A stretch of 64,000 nt of DNA from Rhexocercosporidium sp. MPI-PUGE-AT-0058 (lineage: Eukaryota; Ascomycota; Leotiomycetes; Helotiales): assembly GCA_020746875.1 (NCBI GenBank), contig JAGTJL010000002.1, forward strand, positions 2,976,001 to 3,040,000, given 5' to 3'. The notes below the pieces were generated by a model. The model was not told the origin of the DNA and did not search any database. It saw only the letters and a program-made list of their open reading frames with translations. How positions within the stretch are numbered: the stretch's first letter is position 1; each line of letters begins with the position of its first letter. The translations under genes were made by a program, and so were the position numbers. Shown here one piece after another: positions 22,409 to 33,845 of the stretch.

Positions 22409-23460
22409 ATGGAGGATCCACCAATGCCGCGCAATGCAAGCTCCTATTCAACGCGTCTTGACAAGACTCTAAAGGCACTCCAAGCCAGGGTGGAAGAGCA
22501 GGAGGCTCTTTTGGAAGAGGTGTGTATTTATTTGCATTTGCTTTATATCAATATCTAATACCGTTGCTGACGAATTAGCTTCGCGCATCCACAGCCGCTA
22601 TTGAGGTTCAACCTTCGGCCGAATCCAAAACCCATCTGCAGCAATTGAAAGCTCTCAAGTCTGCCTACGAATCCCTCACCCCTTCCCAGCCATGGCTCCT
22701 ACCACGCGACTCTCTCGTTCCGGGCCTACTAGCCTTGCGAGATTCGGACAAAGTTGCTAATGATTGCGAGGAAGCCATTGTTAGAAAAGAAGCCCAACTC
22801 AAAGCCACTCAGCAACACCTAGACAAGGAGCAGGGCAATCTCAGCGATGCGAAGCTGATGCGAGCCGAGATGGAGGGAAGAATATTGACACTCGAAGAAC
22901 AGATCAATCAGCGGACCCAACAATCTCCAGGTCAGATAGCCAAAGAGATGATCCGGGCAATGAAGAAAAGGAAGGCATACTACGATACGGAGACTGGGAA
23001 GCTAATCCAAGCATTCAATGCGTTCATCGATGACCATCTCGCAGCTATGCTTGCTGTTGAGGAACTTGGAGGTCCTATTGTTGGGGAGGTACCAGAAGTG
23101 GATGAAACGATGTTGGAAGGTGGATTCAGTTCACAGGGGAAGCCAAAGAAGGCAAAACCGAGCGAAGACAAGAGGCAACGTCGTATCGATCAGATTTGGG
23201 GACCAAGACCGGTCGAAGACGATGACACGAAGGACCCATGGGACGAGAAGCATGCAGCCGCTGCAGAGATGCGAGACTTGACAGAAGAGCTGCTGAATAG
23301 TCTGGTTGATGCCGAGGGAAATGGGCCCGGTGCATATGTCGATCTACAAAGAGAGTCAGCTGCTGCCAGGTTTCTTGTTAGGTCGAAGGTTGCTCAGTTC
23401 CACCCCAAAGATGCGCGAAAACTTCGGTTGGTCGATTTTGGAGGCGATATAGATGATTGA
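22409..23460 (+). CDS. Coiled-coil protein, possibly an inner-kinetochore (CENP-K-like) subunit
   Basis: Two exons (22409-22519 and 22579-23460) give 330 aa. The first 40 residues and residues about 95-165 are strongly heptad-like, rich in Glu, Gln, Lys and Leu. A helical, hydrophobic patch (A-F-N-A-F-I-D-D-H-L-A-A-M-L-A) follows. The C-terminal third is basic, then acidic, with K-K-A-K-P-S-E-D-K-R-Q-R-R as a possible nuclear signal. It ends in a short domain containing R-L-V-D-F-G-G. The overall plan recalls fungal CENP-K/Sim4-type kinetochore subunits, but I cannot match a diagnostic motif, so the role is a guess. That it is a real gene is well supported by the open second exon and the clean GTGTGT...TTAG intron. 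Confidence 0.75.
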
Positions 23461-24065
23461 GACGAATGAGATGAACCTGCATCAAGCTAGAGCCGCAATA
23501 CTGCGCTAGAGTCTCTCAGTAGCTTTACTTACTACGTGTTGCCATATTTGCGGGGCCATCTTATGCCACTAATCTTAAAATTTGTCCAGCCGGTACTCGA
23601 GAGCCCGAAGTTGGGAACTTGGATGGCTGAAGTCCACGTGACGGATTACAGCAAGGGAGGCATTGCCCCAGTTGAAAGAGCAAGTCGGCAGAGCATATTG
23701 CTCCACGAAGTTCAGGAGACCTACAGAAAAATCCCTTGCGAAAATGCGTTATCTGTCTCCAAATCTCATATCTGCTTCGCTGTTCCGATCTTGTCGGTAA
23801 GCCGTCGTTGTACCCACTTTTGTCACTTACGTGAACTTTCCGTTCTATGTGTCAAGTCGCACATTTCCACGCACATTTTTAGAAGAAGATACATATCCTG
23901 GTGCTTTCTATAGATCTCATTCAAACGTCCTTCCGCTTAAACTGTTCTTCCTCATCCACATTTCGCAGTTTTTGTTTTCTGTTCGTCATCATATTCCAAG
24001 GACCTCAATACAAACTCCTTCGGCAAGTTGAAGATCAGCTTGAATATCACCCTCTATCAATCACA
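23461..24065. other. Intergenic region
   Basis: No gene is supported. A 125-codon open frame at 23536-23913 has no motif and no obvious splice partner. The last 150 nt are the pyrimidine-rich leader of the amidase gene. Confidence 0.55.
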
Positions 24066-25878
24066 ATGATAGAACCCTACCGCCTCACAGCCAGCGAAGC
24101 TCTCCCCCTTCTTAAGTCCGGTGAACTCACAGTCGAGTCCTACGCCCGATCCCTCCTCTCTCGAATCGCACAGCGCGATCACGTGGTCGAAGCATGGGCA
24201 TACCTCGACGTCGAATTCGTCCTGTCCCAAGCCCGAGAACTTGACCAGATCCCGCCTGAGAAAAGAGGTCCATTACACGGAATACCGGTTGGTGTTAAGG
24301 ATGTGATATTCACGAAAGGTCCGTACCCCCTTCACTTCAATGGAAGACAAGAGACAAAATCGAGCCGCAGATATCTAACTTCTCATCCAACATAATTAGA
24401 TATGCCCACGGCCTTCAACTCAGCCATATACAAAGACAAACCCGCACAGCTCGTCGACGCAGCATGTATAATCATACTCCGTGCTTCTGGGGCGCTTATT
24501 TTCGGCAAGACGACCACCACCGAATTCGCGGTTACGACTGTTGGTGGGCCGTCAACTAACCCACATGATGAGAGTCGTACGCCCGGTGGGTCTTCATCTG
24601 GATCTGGAGCGGCTGTTGGTGATTTCCAGGTACTGTTACCCTCCCTTCCTCCATGAAAGTATAGAACAGAAGAGAAAGGGAAGATGTTAATCATGATTGT
24701 CTCTAGGTACCGATTGCACTTGGCACGCAGACGGGCGGGAGTACAATACGTCCGGGTTCTTATAATGGGATATACGGCTTCAAAGTAAACCTCTCCCCCT
24801 CTTCCCATCCCTCCCCTCCCCAAAGCATTCAACCCAAGATCCACCACTGATACTCCCAAAGCCAACATGGAACGCCATCTCCCGCGAAGGTCTCGCAATC
24901 TATTCCCTAACCCTCGACACCCTCGGCCTCTACGCGCGCTCCATCACCGATCTCCAACTCCTCTCTTCCGTCTTCCGCCTCTCGGACGACAATCCAATCC
25001 CATCCTCACCCTTCCAACTCCCCGGCTCGAGAATCGCATTCGCGAAAACGCATGTGTGGCCTAAGGCTGGACCCGGATTGAAAGCAGCATTTGAGAAAGC
25101 GAAGGTGTTACTGGAGGGGAAGGGGGCAATGGTTGAGGAGTTGGAATTGCCGGAGGAGTTTAGGAGGGTGAGTGAGTGGCATGCACGGGTTTGTGAAGGG
25201 GAGGGGAGGAGCAGTTTTTTGGGGAGTATGTTGACCCCTTCGTCCCCTTCCGCACCTCCACTGCCTTATCCTTCCCCAGATATTTCTATTTGTCCTTTCT
25301 CTTTTTGCCGTTTCCGAAGAGCCGTGATTTGAGTATACATTATTGACAAAAAAGACAGATTACCTCCTCGCTAAAGAAAAACTCAACCCCCGAATCCAAG
25401 GCCAAGTAGAAAACAACACAAACCTAACCCGCAAAGCCCAACTGGAAGCCTACGACGGCTGCGCAAAGCTGCGTCCCGTATGGGATGAGATCGCTTCTCG
25501 ATATGATGCCGTCCTCACGCCAAGTGTACCGGATGAGGCGCCTGTAGGGATTAAATCTACTGGTGATGCTGTAAGACCTCCCCTTCCCTGACTGCCCTCC
25601 ATATACCTCCCTCCTCTCCTCCTCGTATTCCCTTTCTTTTTGCGCCTTGTATTTTTGTTTTGTCTGATGAATGCTAAGAGAAGCAGTCATTCTGCTCCAT
25701 GTGGACAATCCTCCACGTCCCAGCCCTCAACATCCCGGGTTTCGCAGGCGAGAACGGCCTCCCGATCGGCTTGACCCTTGTTGGTGCTAGATATCATGAT
25801 TTGCATGTTTTGCATGCGGGAAAAGCTATTGGTGAGGTGTTTGAGAAGGAGGGTGGGTTTGTATCGAAGATTGTTTAG
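24066..25878 (+). CDS. Amidase-signature hydrolase, 442 aa, six exons
   Basis: Exons 24066-24318, 24400-24629, 24707-24784, 24862-25225, 25359-25570 and 25687-25878 join in frame. The amidase-signature Ser-cisSer-Lys triad is present. Lys78 lies in G-V-K-D-V-I-F, the cis-Ser in the G-G-S-S-S-G-S-G-A-A-V loop (about residue 150) and the nucleophile Ser173 in Q-T-G-G-S-T-I-R-P. The Y-G-F-K-P-T block and the C-terminal I-P-G-F-A-G-E-N-G-L-P-I-G-L-T-L-V complete the fold. It hydrolyses a carboxamide; the substrate cannot be told. There is no signal peptide, so it is cytosolic. In the usual cis-Ser loop the segment A-A-V is followed directly by A; here G-D-F-Q-V follows, a small change at an exon junction. 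No neighbouring gene points to a pathway. Confidence 0.92.
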
Positions 25879-26427
25879 TATTAACTTAGTCTTCAAGGAT
25901 GTCAAGCCAGCATGCCCACATGAATCGATGGTTACACTGAGTTCGTTTAATTGGGGTTTCTTCTTCTAGAACTACAGAACTTGATATCCTAATCTACTTG
26001 GGCACAGCAGATGCCCAAGGAATTCGCAAACATTGAGAGATATTTCTCTGGAGACCCGATATACCTGCAATGCTTTCCCCCTAGACATTGCAATCATTTC
26101 TTAAACCTCGTGGATGCCACTCTCTCCTAGCTTCCCCACCATGCTCAAAGTCTTGGGGTCGTTCTCTTCTAGCAGGGTTAATTCCGCTTCGGGAACTACT
26201 ATACGTATTATTTCTTGCCATTTCATCGAGGTTTTCGAGAGACTATTATCTTTTGTTTCTGTAGTCAGCGTCGTCGTTGACCAAATCAAACACTATTGAA
26301 TCGTAATTCAATCGTGATGCAGTTAATAAGTGAAACAAGTCGCCCTCCCTCTTTCTTCCTCGATCTTTTACTGAAGACCATCATCTCGCCGGTTCACTGT
26401 TTGTGATTATACATTTTCCCGACGATA
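25879..26427. other. Intergenic region up to the mariner relic
   Basis: Nothing recognisable is seen. Short ORFs on both strands overlap each other. Confidence 0.5.
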
Positions 26428-26498
26428 CCTATCGATGTGGGTATTAAGTGGCCGTTTGAGGCACGTGCGCTCCCCACTAAAATCAAGGTAAATAAACA
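26428..26498 (+). repeat. Left terminal inverted repeat of the mariner relic
   Basis: This mirrors 27750-27820 with only a few transitions. It starts CCTATCGATGTGGG and contains the palindromic CACGTG motif. Confidence 0.9.
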
Positions 26499-27749
26499 AT
26501 AATATATTGACTCTAATACTTTGTCATTTGGCCCTCTCTTTCCTTATAAGCTTTTAATCTACGAGGATACTTATTAAATAGATTTTGAATAGATTTTTGA
26601 GGTATGTCCTTTATGAAAACACGAGTAAATCGCTTTAAAGCTCCCTCTTAACTCGCACTTCGTCTTGCATGAAATCGTTTTTTTAACGGAGCCGTAAGTG
26701 ATTTAAAAATAGAGAAATCCGGTGATACGCCTAGTAAAGCGAGTACTTTGAGGTCATTTGCTTAAACTCAATTATTAGTTTCCTTAGAAAGATGTGCTGA
26801 ATCGAAGTCGTGGACGAGAATTAGGCCTTAAGAGCGAAAGTCGTCCAAAATCTGAGGGAGGATTTGCTCGGTATAGCACTTCGATGTTATTTTGCCATTA
26901 GAATTGCCTGCGTTATACGGAATTATCTTTCGATAATTGTATCCTACGAGGACGAAGACATTAAAGAGTTTTAAATGAGCGTCTTCACGAGCCTTTGCCT
27001 TCGTATCTTTCGCGGAAACCTTCTTTTATTAAACATTATATGAAGTATATCGATGTTCTTTCTTTCTTTTTCTCTTAATCCGTCTCGTAACTTCCGTTTT
27101 AATTCCTACGTGAAACTTATCGCAATATATTATATTAAACTAGTCTTTCGATTTAAGACGATCCTTTTATTATTCGATCCTCTAATCCTCTCGCGTAAAT
27201 GCTTAATCTTTTGTGAGCTCTTTTTCTTCTTCGTAAATCGTAGTAATTAAGTCTTCGTCCTCCTTATAAATATCTCGTACTGTTCGATCTTTAATTAATC
27301 GTTTCCTCAGAGGATTAAAGTATACGGTTTCCGGTAAGTGAACTCCAGTTATTATCGTAATATCTGTCCACGGAAGACTTTTATCGAGAATAGAAGTCGA
27401 AGGATTTTCTAAATAATTAGAAATCGTAGTAGAATCGTCTCTTGAAAGTCCTCGTCGCCGTTTACGAGGATCAGGGCCTGAATCAGGTCGATTATGAAGC
27501 TTCCGAGGGGAATGAGAAGTAAGAGTTCGTGATTGAGAGCGAGATAGAAGGCCGGAAATCTTCTAGACGAGGGAGCAAGGGATCGGAACGTTCAACTTTT
27601 ATTTTATAAGTTTATAGACGATAATAGCGGTTCGCGTAGGAGTTTCGGCATGTCCCGATCTATTGAAAGCAAGATCAGGTGGAGGAGTATAGTCCTTTTT
27701 GCGTCGAGAGCGTCGGCGAGCCATCGTTGAGTTATTATTTACAAAAGAT

Positions 27750-27820
27750 GGTTTGTTTACCTTGATTTTGGTGGGGAGCGCACGTGCCTTAAACGGCCAC
27801 TTAATACCCACATCGATAGG
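27750..27820 (-). repeat. Right terminal inverted repeat of the mariner relic
   Basis: Reverse complement of the left end. The differences are transitions, consistent with RIP or deamination acting on one copy. Confidence 0.9.
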
Positions 27821-27993
27821 ATACCATCTTTGAAGATGCCTTTCACGAGACCAATACCTCTTTCAAATATAACCACCTCGACGTTATCTGAATGATTTGA
27901 GACAACTTGATTCTCAGAGTTGATCGTGAAAACATGGAAATCGACAGAAAATTGAAGTTCCTAAGTGGGGAAATTGCGATAATGAATCCTGGG

Positions 27994-30220
27994 CTATTCT
28001 CTCCTCGCAACCATTAGTGGCCAGTTAAATCCCGATCTAAAAGTGTCCTTGAAATACATATTGAGATCGTAGTGCGACTCGGGTGGGAAGAGTTCTGAAA
28101 TCTTATCAGAGCACCTCAAAATACTGAGATCTCCTTTTTGATGGGATGCCAGAATAGCCATGAATTCCTCGTATAAGGAGGCTTGCTAGACAGAACATGT
28201 CAGTTAGCAAATTTTTTTTTTTCCGCATTAAATACCTGTCAACATAGTGTTATACTTGCCTGGATCTGTTTGAGGATCTCCTCGGTTGGGACTGTGGGCT
28301 TGTGGTATGGTGCCCAAGTGTACAGCAGGTTCCCCAAAACATGCATGCCATCCCTTGGAGAACCTTTGAAAGTATTCTTCTTGCTCTCGATTGGCACCAC
28401 CGAAACGCGCTTGAACGCAGTGATCTCTATTTCAGCGCCTGAAACATCGCCGTCATCGTGTGTTTGTCTTGTCTCTGTCGCTTCAGTGGACTTGAGAATT
28501 CCATCTTGTGTATGTCGAGCTGTTGGTGGCCCCCTCCCTGACTTTGCGTGGCGCAGGTTACCTTCAAGGGGGAGAATAGTAATGTCTTGGGGTCGATTCC
28601 GTGATGCGATTGTCGGGAGAGAAGTTGCCTCCCTTTGAGGACGCTCATCTTGAACTGGAGGCTCGAGCGAGACAAATCTGCTGCAGATGGAACTATCACG
28701 CATGATTAATTTTGAAGTTCTAGACGCTCAATGGACTGAATATGGTTTACCATTTCCCAAGCGTTCCAGTCTTATTCAGTGCAACAACACCCTTGCATGA
28801 AGACAGAGGACAAGCTTTCCCCAATACGCGATGCTTGAGAAGCATCGACATGACCATCTTTGCTTTCGGCTGGATCGAAGCATTCCAATGCTCCTGATGA
28901 ATGACTACATTGTTGAATCCGTTCAAGACACGAAACTGATGACGTATGACATAATCGAGGCCGGGAGAGTTTGCAAAGCTCTCTGTTAAGAAGTCATAGA
29001 AGTTCTAGATGTCCATTAGCAGATTTCTCTCGTCGCCAAAAAATTGTCTTACTTTCCAGTCTTGGAACTGGCTGCAGGGCAGCCGGGTCATTCGACCTAG
29101 CGCGTCTTCGAATGTGAAGTGGTCTCCTGCGAGCATCAAACGCCCTATTGAGCCGTTAAACATTGCTAGGAGATATGGTGCTACGATGATCCTGTTGAAG
29201 TTAGCTCGAACGATATAAACACCAAATGGTGTTTCGCTTACAGAAGCGCCCTAACAAGTTGCTGTAGACTTGAGATGAGCTGCCATAAACTCCTGAACAC
29301 ATCCTCTATGGCTTGCAATTCAACACTCTCCTTTGTAGCACTAAGCGCCTGCCGCGATTGCGGAAGGGAACAAAGCTCTTGGTGGACAAGTACAACCGCA
29401 CTGCCAATCTCCTCGAGTCTTGCATGAAGCTTCGAGGATGCAGCGCGGCCTGATATATCAAGTGCTTGTATCGCGTCCAAAGCCAGCTTGTTGCTGTCTC
29501 CATTGGCCTTAATGATTCGCTGTGAAGTTGAGTCTTGTGATTGTGTGATTTTGTCATTATGTGCTTCTAGGACGTCATGAACCGATTCAATTAATGGCTC
29601 TAGATGCCCAGGCAAGGTTGATTCAAGAGCTGAAGACATTGTGATCTGTATTTGCTCCGGTATTCTAAGAATGGAATCACTATTGAGGATTTGGATTAGT
29701 ACTCTTGAGGTCTCACAGCCCTTTGCATGAGACTTTTCTCTCAGCAAACCATTTGGTGCACAGTTGAGGTTCAAACAAGACCGAGGAATGCTCACATTGT
29801 CTGAAGACCGAGCAACATATTGACAGCAGCCATAGGAACAGCAATACGCTCTTGAAGTTGTCGAATTTTCTTCGACGTATGAAGCGCCCATTGGATCTTG
29901 CGCGGTGCAGACAACAATCTGCTGTGGTGGCTGGACGAACCCAAAGATGCATCATATCGGCGATTGACACCATCTAGGAAGGCTTCCAAAGGGACCCGAA
30001 TATGCTCGCATTGCTGCAGCAAATTATCGGTCGTACGGGCTTCTATTGGGATACCATAGAGTGACTTGAGACTCTCAAGCGTAACTTGTAAGGTACCCAG
30101 GAAGCTGGTTGCATCTTGGTACTCAGAGGAGGCTCCACCGACGTCGCGAAGTGCGCAGCCTATCTTCGTGAGTAAGTTTATGGCAGCAATTAGGTCGCCG
30201 ACAGACCAGCCAAAAGACAT
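27994..30220 (-). CDS. STAND-type N-terminal domain plus ubiquitin-like domain protein, 621 aa
   Basis: Six exons (30220-29796, 29664-29242, 29191-29053, 29004-28751, 28692-28260 and 28185-27994) join in one frame. The N-terminus (M-S-F-G-W-S-V-G-D-L-I-A-A-I-N-L-L) and following helices match the fungal N-terminal domain found on NACHT/ankyrin STAND proteins. A helical middle follows. Then comes a membrane-like stretch and a ubiquitin-like block opening with H-F-T-F-E-D-A-L-G-R-M-T-R-L-P (about residues 305-365). A treble-cysteine knuckle C-P-L-S-S-C ... C-S-I-C follows. Proteins with this plan are numerous in filamentous fungi and may take part in non-self signalling or scaffold roles (inference). 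There is no P-loop NTPase domain here. The last intron (28259-28186) begins GCAAGT, so the final 63 residues depend on GC-AG splicing. The mariner relic ends 171 bp past its stop codon. Confidence 0.82.
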
Positions 30221-31359
30221 TGAATGAGCGTTTTTGCCATATACATGTGGAGTTGTAATTCTCTAGAAGTGAAGCAGAGGTTGGTGAGGAAGCGATGGGT
30301 GAGTTTCGCTTGCTGTGGCTGAGCTGAGTGGTGGTGGTGGCACTGCACCCAGCCTCATCCACCGAAATCAGGACCTTTCATTTGCTGATGCTTTCTGCAG
30401 CGGTCTTTCGCAATGAAATATCTTCTGTTGCACTGGTGAGTTTGAGTGAACTGGCAAAGTCTCGGTTGCAGAGGACGAAACCGTGAATAACATTAGGAAC
30501 CCTTCTATACAGCAGTAATCGACCTGCAAAATTCTAATCAGACTCGAGCACCTCAGCCGGCATCTAGAAAAATGACATTACCTGGAAATTCGACACATAT
30601 TTAGATTCCTTGTCATTCCTCCAGGTGACACATGCATCCCCAACTACTTTTAAGGGATGCTGTCAACGATCCAGCATGCTTTATGCTCTACATCCAGTTC
30701 ATTTACTACTCAAAAAGTTGTAGATCTCTAGTCTCGCTATTTTGTATCATTGCGATAAGTCCATGGCATTGTCAATATGCAGGAACGTAACGTGTTTTGG
30801 CCGAGATGAGACAAATCCGATCCCTCAGCGGCTCCAGTGTTAGAATTATAGAGGTTGCTGGGCTGTTGCTAGCCCACAAAACGTACTGCTAGGCGTATAG
30901 CTCAGCACGCCTCTATATGCAAACTGAATATCCTCGATTTGTAGAATTATCATCCATAATTCTGTCATCCAGTGCTTCCCTTCAACAGCATGGCAAGTAT
31001 CAAATCAGATCTCATCTACAAAATAGTATAAAGTTTAGATAATCATGACTTGTCGAGTATTTCAAAGCTGACGATCCAATAATGAGTGATATATGTAAGC
31101 AAAAGGCGTGCAATGATGTTGTCATCAGCTTGGGATCCATAAGACCAGTGGAGAAGCGGAGATCTGATTCGTCAAACGCTGGGAGAGACTATTCTGACCT
31201 CACCTCTTTAAAAACCATTGGGACCATATAAATCTACATCTTCAGACTTCTCATTTCCAATTACCTTTCCTTTACTCCCCATCATATCCCAATCTCAAAG
31301 TCTTGACCAAATATAATTACCCTGCACCCAAAAACTAATATCAAACCAAAAACTCAACA
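30221..31359. other. Intergenic region and epoxide hydrolase promoter
   Basis: No gene is supported over 1.1 kb. A TATA-like CATATAAA occurs at about 31225-31232, some 130 nt before the epoxide hydrolase ATG. The A/C-rich 5' leader follows. Confidence 0.55.
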
Positions 31360-33496
31360 ATGACAACCCCGCTCTACTCCACCCTCCCCGCATCCGTGCA
31401 AAAGAAACCCACACCCTTCAAAATCTCGATCCCAGACGAGGAGATAGCCGATTTCAAACAATTGTTGAAGCTATCCAGACTGCCGAAGCAGACGTATGAG
31501 AATTTGCAGGAGGATCGTAGGTATGGTGTTAGTCTGGCTTGGCTGAGTGAAGCGAAGAGGGTTTGGTTGGAGGAGTTTGATTGGTGAGTTACGAGGCCTT
31601 TTTAAGCTGCTTTAGGTTTCTAGTGTTATTGTTTTTTCTGTGAATTTTGTATTTGGTGTATTAATGTCTGCCACTGGATTATGTGGATCCGCTGCAGACG
31701 CTTTGGTATCCCACAAAGCCGACGAGGAAGTTTCTCACCAGTTCGTCTATCATTTTCCACATCTCGTGTCTGACGAGACCTGAATCCTCGATGTTCAATT
31801 TTCCACTGCTAATAAACACTCTTCAACATTTATGCGGGGTAAAGTAGCAGCACGGTCTTTTGAAAGTTCTTGGTGTTCATCTCAACAAGCCAGCTCCTAA
31901 ACACCTTCTCTGTTCAAATCACGAGATCTCTTTATTCCATACTCCTCTCAGAAGATTTCATATTTACCTCGTACCTCTATCATCGCTGACACCCTCCCAG
32001 GAAGAAAACCGAATCCCACATCAACAACTTCAACCACTTCACCAGCACCGTCACAACACCAACACCAATCCCCACTCCCACCTCCCCCAACTCCCCCAAA
32101 TCAGTCTCCACAGCCCACACTATTCATTTCGTCGCTCTATTCTCCACCAATCCCTCCGCAATCCCACTCACCCTTTTCCACGGCTGGCCAGGTAGTTTCC
32201 TCGAATTTCTTCCAATCCTCACGCTCCTGAAAGACAAATATCCCGATCCGAAAGACTTGCCTTATCATGTCATTGTGCCGAGCCTACCTGGATTCACAAT
32301 CTCGAGCCCCCCACCGCTGGATGTGGATTTTGATTTTGGGTCTGTGGCAAAGGTTATGGATCAGTTGATGCAAGATTTGGGGTTTGGTGGAGGGTATGTT
32401 GCGCAGGTGAGTTGAATTTCCTTCCTTTTCTCCACATGCATCATCGGGGATGTGATAGAGAAGAGATAATGTTCGAATGGCCATACAATCTCACGCAAAC
32501 ATAGCAACTCAAACCATTGCAGAAGCAAGCTAACCCGTCCTCAAGGGTGGCGATATCGGCAGCCGAATTGCAAAGGCTCTCGGCGATGAACACTTTCCAA
32601 CTTGCAAAGGTCTACTTGTATCCCACTTCCCGCATCGATGGAATCCAGTCTAACAGTCCCCAGCCGTCCACGTAAACTTCAACTACATTGGCTCCGCCCC
32701 TCCTGGAACCGACCCATCGGCTCTCAACGCAGACGAAAAAGCCATGGTAGAGCGCGGTCAGGAATTCATGCGTACTGGTTCTGGCTGTACGTTCCTCCCA
32801 CTCCCACTCTCCTTGAGCTCCTTCCCCCATTTTCCTTTGAAAACCCTCTCGAACCTAAACTAACACTCCTCTCCCCCCAGACGCCAATATGCATGGCACC
32901 CGTCCCAGCACTATCGGTGCCGTTCTCGCCTCAAGCCCTCTCGCACTTCTGTCCTGGATTGGCGAGAAATTCCTCGCTTGGACAGACGACGACCCGAGTC
33001 TCCAGACCATCCTCGAGAGCGTGACTTTGTACTGGTTCACGAGGAGTTTCGAGAGTAGTATCTATACTTATCGCAGGGTATGTCTCTCTCCTTCCCTCCC
33101 CTCCCCTCCTTCCTTAGCGTTCTTCGATCTCTATACCCTCAGCAAGACTAATGAATCTCTCCAACAGCGCTTCCTCCCACCCCCCCACCAGCCCTCCGAG
33201 CCAAAAGTCCGCGTTCCGTTCGGCTTCTCGAACTTCCCGAAGGAACTCATCCCTGTCCCGCGCAGCTGGGCCGAGACGGAAGGCAATCTTGTGTTTTATC
33301 GCGAGCATAAGAAGGTAAGCCTGTCCCTTTTCTTCTCTATTCAGTGTTTTGAGAGAAAGGGAAGAGAAAGAGGAAGGGAAGAATGATGGCTGACGAGTAG
33401 GTGTGGTTTTAGGGAGGCCATTTCGCCGCTCTGGAACAGCCAAGGGTTTTATTGGGCGATGTTGAGGAGTTTATTGCGCAGGTGTGGAAGTCTTAG
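31360..33496 (+). CDS. Epoxide hydrolase (EHN + alpha/beta hydrolase), 414 aa, seven exons
   Basis: Exons 31360-31583, 32001-32406, 32546-32609, 32664-32786, 32881-33077, 33168-33314 and 33413-33496 join in frame. The N-terminal epoxide hydrolase domain (F-K-I-S-I-P-D-E-E-I-A-D-F-K-Q-L-L) leads into an alpha/beta hydrolase. It has the oxyanion H-G-W-P-G loop, the nucleophile Asp213 in G-G-D-I-G-S-R and the catalytic His390 in G-G-H-F-A-A-L-E-Q-P. It should open epoxides to diols, in detoxification or secondary metabolism. No signal peptide is seen. The first intron is 417 nt, far longer than the others in this window, though the Trp codon split across it (TG|G) and the family sequence both demand that junction. 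No oxygenase stands next to it. Confidence 0.92.
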
Positions 33497-33845
33497 ATCA
33501 ATTGATTGAATTGTCGGGGTTTAAGTAGAGGTGGTAGCTCCGGTAGGTAGATGAGTCAATTGAGCAGTGCGAATTCGGTCATTTAATCTTTCACCAGCTC
33601 ACAAGTCCTGTGGTAGCTTCGGGAAGCGAACTTCAAGGCGAAAATAAAAACAGAAAGACATCATCAATTGCTTTTCAAAATATATACATTGAAAAAGATA
33701 TGAGAACACGATAGATTAGAATACTGAACATTTTCTTATCGTGTTCTTGTCATATTCATGAGGACTTAAATCTCCTCACTTCTTCTGGGCTCCACTCGTC
33801 CGCCCCAAGAAGGATTGCCCCCTCTCATTCCCCACGCCTCACCAC
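33497..33845. other. Convergent intergenic region
   Basis: Short stretch between the epoxide hydrolase and GH3 stop codons, with no gene seen. Confidence 0.6.

Larger units (their letters stand above)
26428..27820 (-). mobile_element. Relic Tc1/mariner-type DNA transposon with about 70-bp terminal inverted repeats
   Basis: The ends at 26428-26498 and 27750-27820 are inverted copies of each other, differing at a few sites, nearly all C/T or G/A. The flanks show ATA on both sides, consistent with a TA target duplication. The interior, read on the minus strand, begins with a basic Arg/Lys-rich N-terminus near 27721. Further on it shows a DDE-type catalytic half: C-Y-T-E-Q-I-L-P-Q-I-L-D-D-F, then L-I-L-V-H-D-F-D-S-A-H-L, then a G-V-S-P-D-F-S-I-F block. 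In-frame stops such as those after D-F-R-S and in E-T-N-N-stop disrupt it. The element is 1393 bp, a usual size for the group. It is non-autonomous now. Confidence 0.85.

Noticed and set aside
23536..23913. 125-codon open frame between the coiled-coil and amidase genes
   Set aside because: No family motif, no signal peptide and no splice partner; it lies in the probable amidase leader.
27053..27250. Open frame inside the mariner relic on the plus strand
   Set aside because: The transposase reads on the other strand; this frame is a by-product of stop loss in AT-rich sequence.
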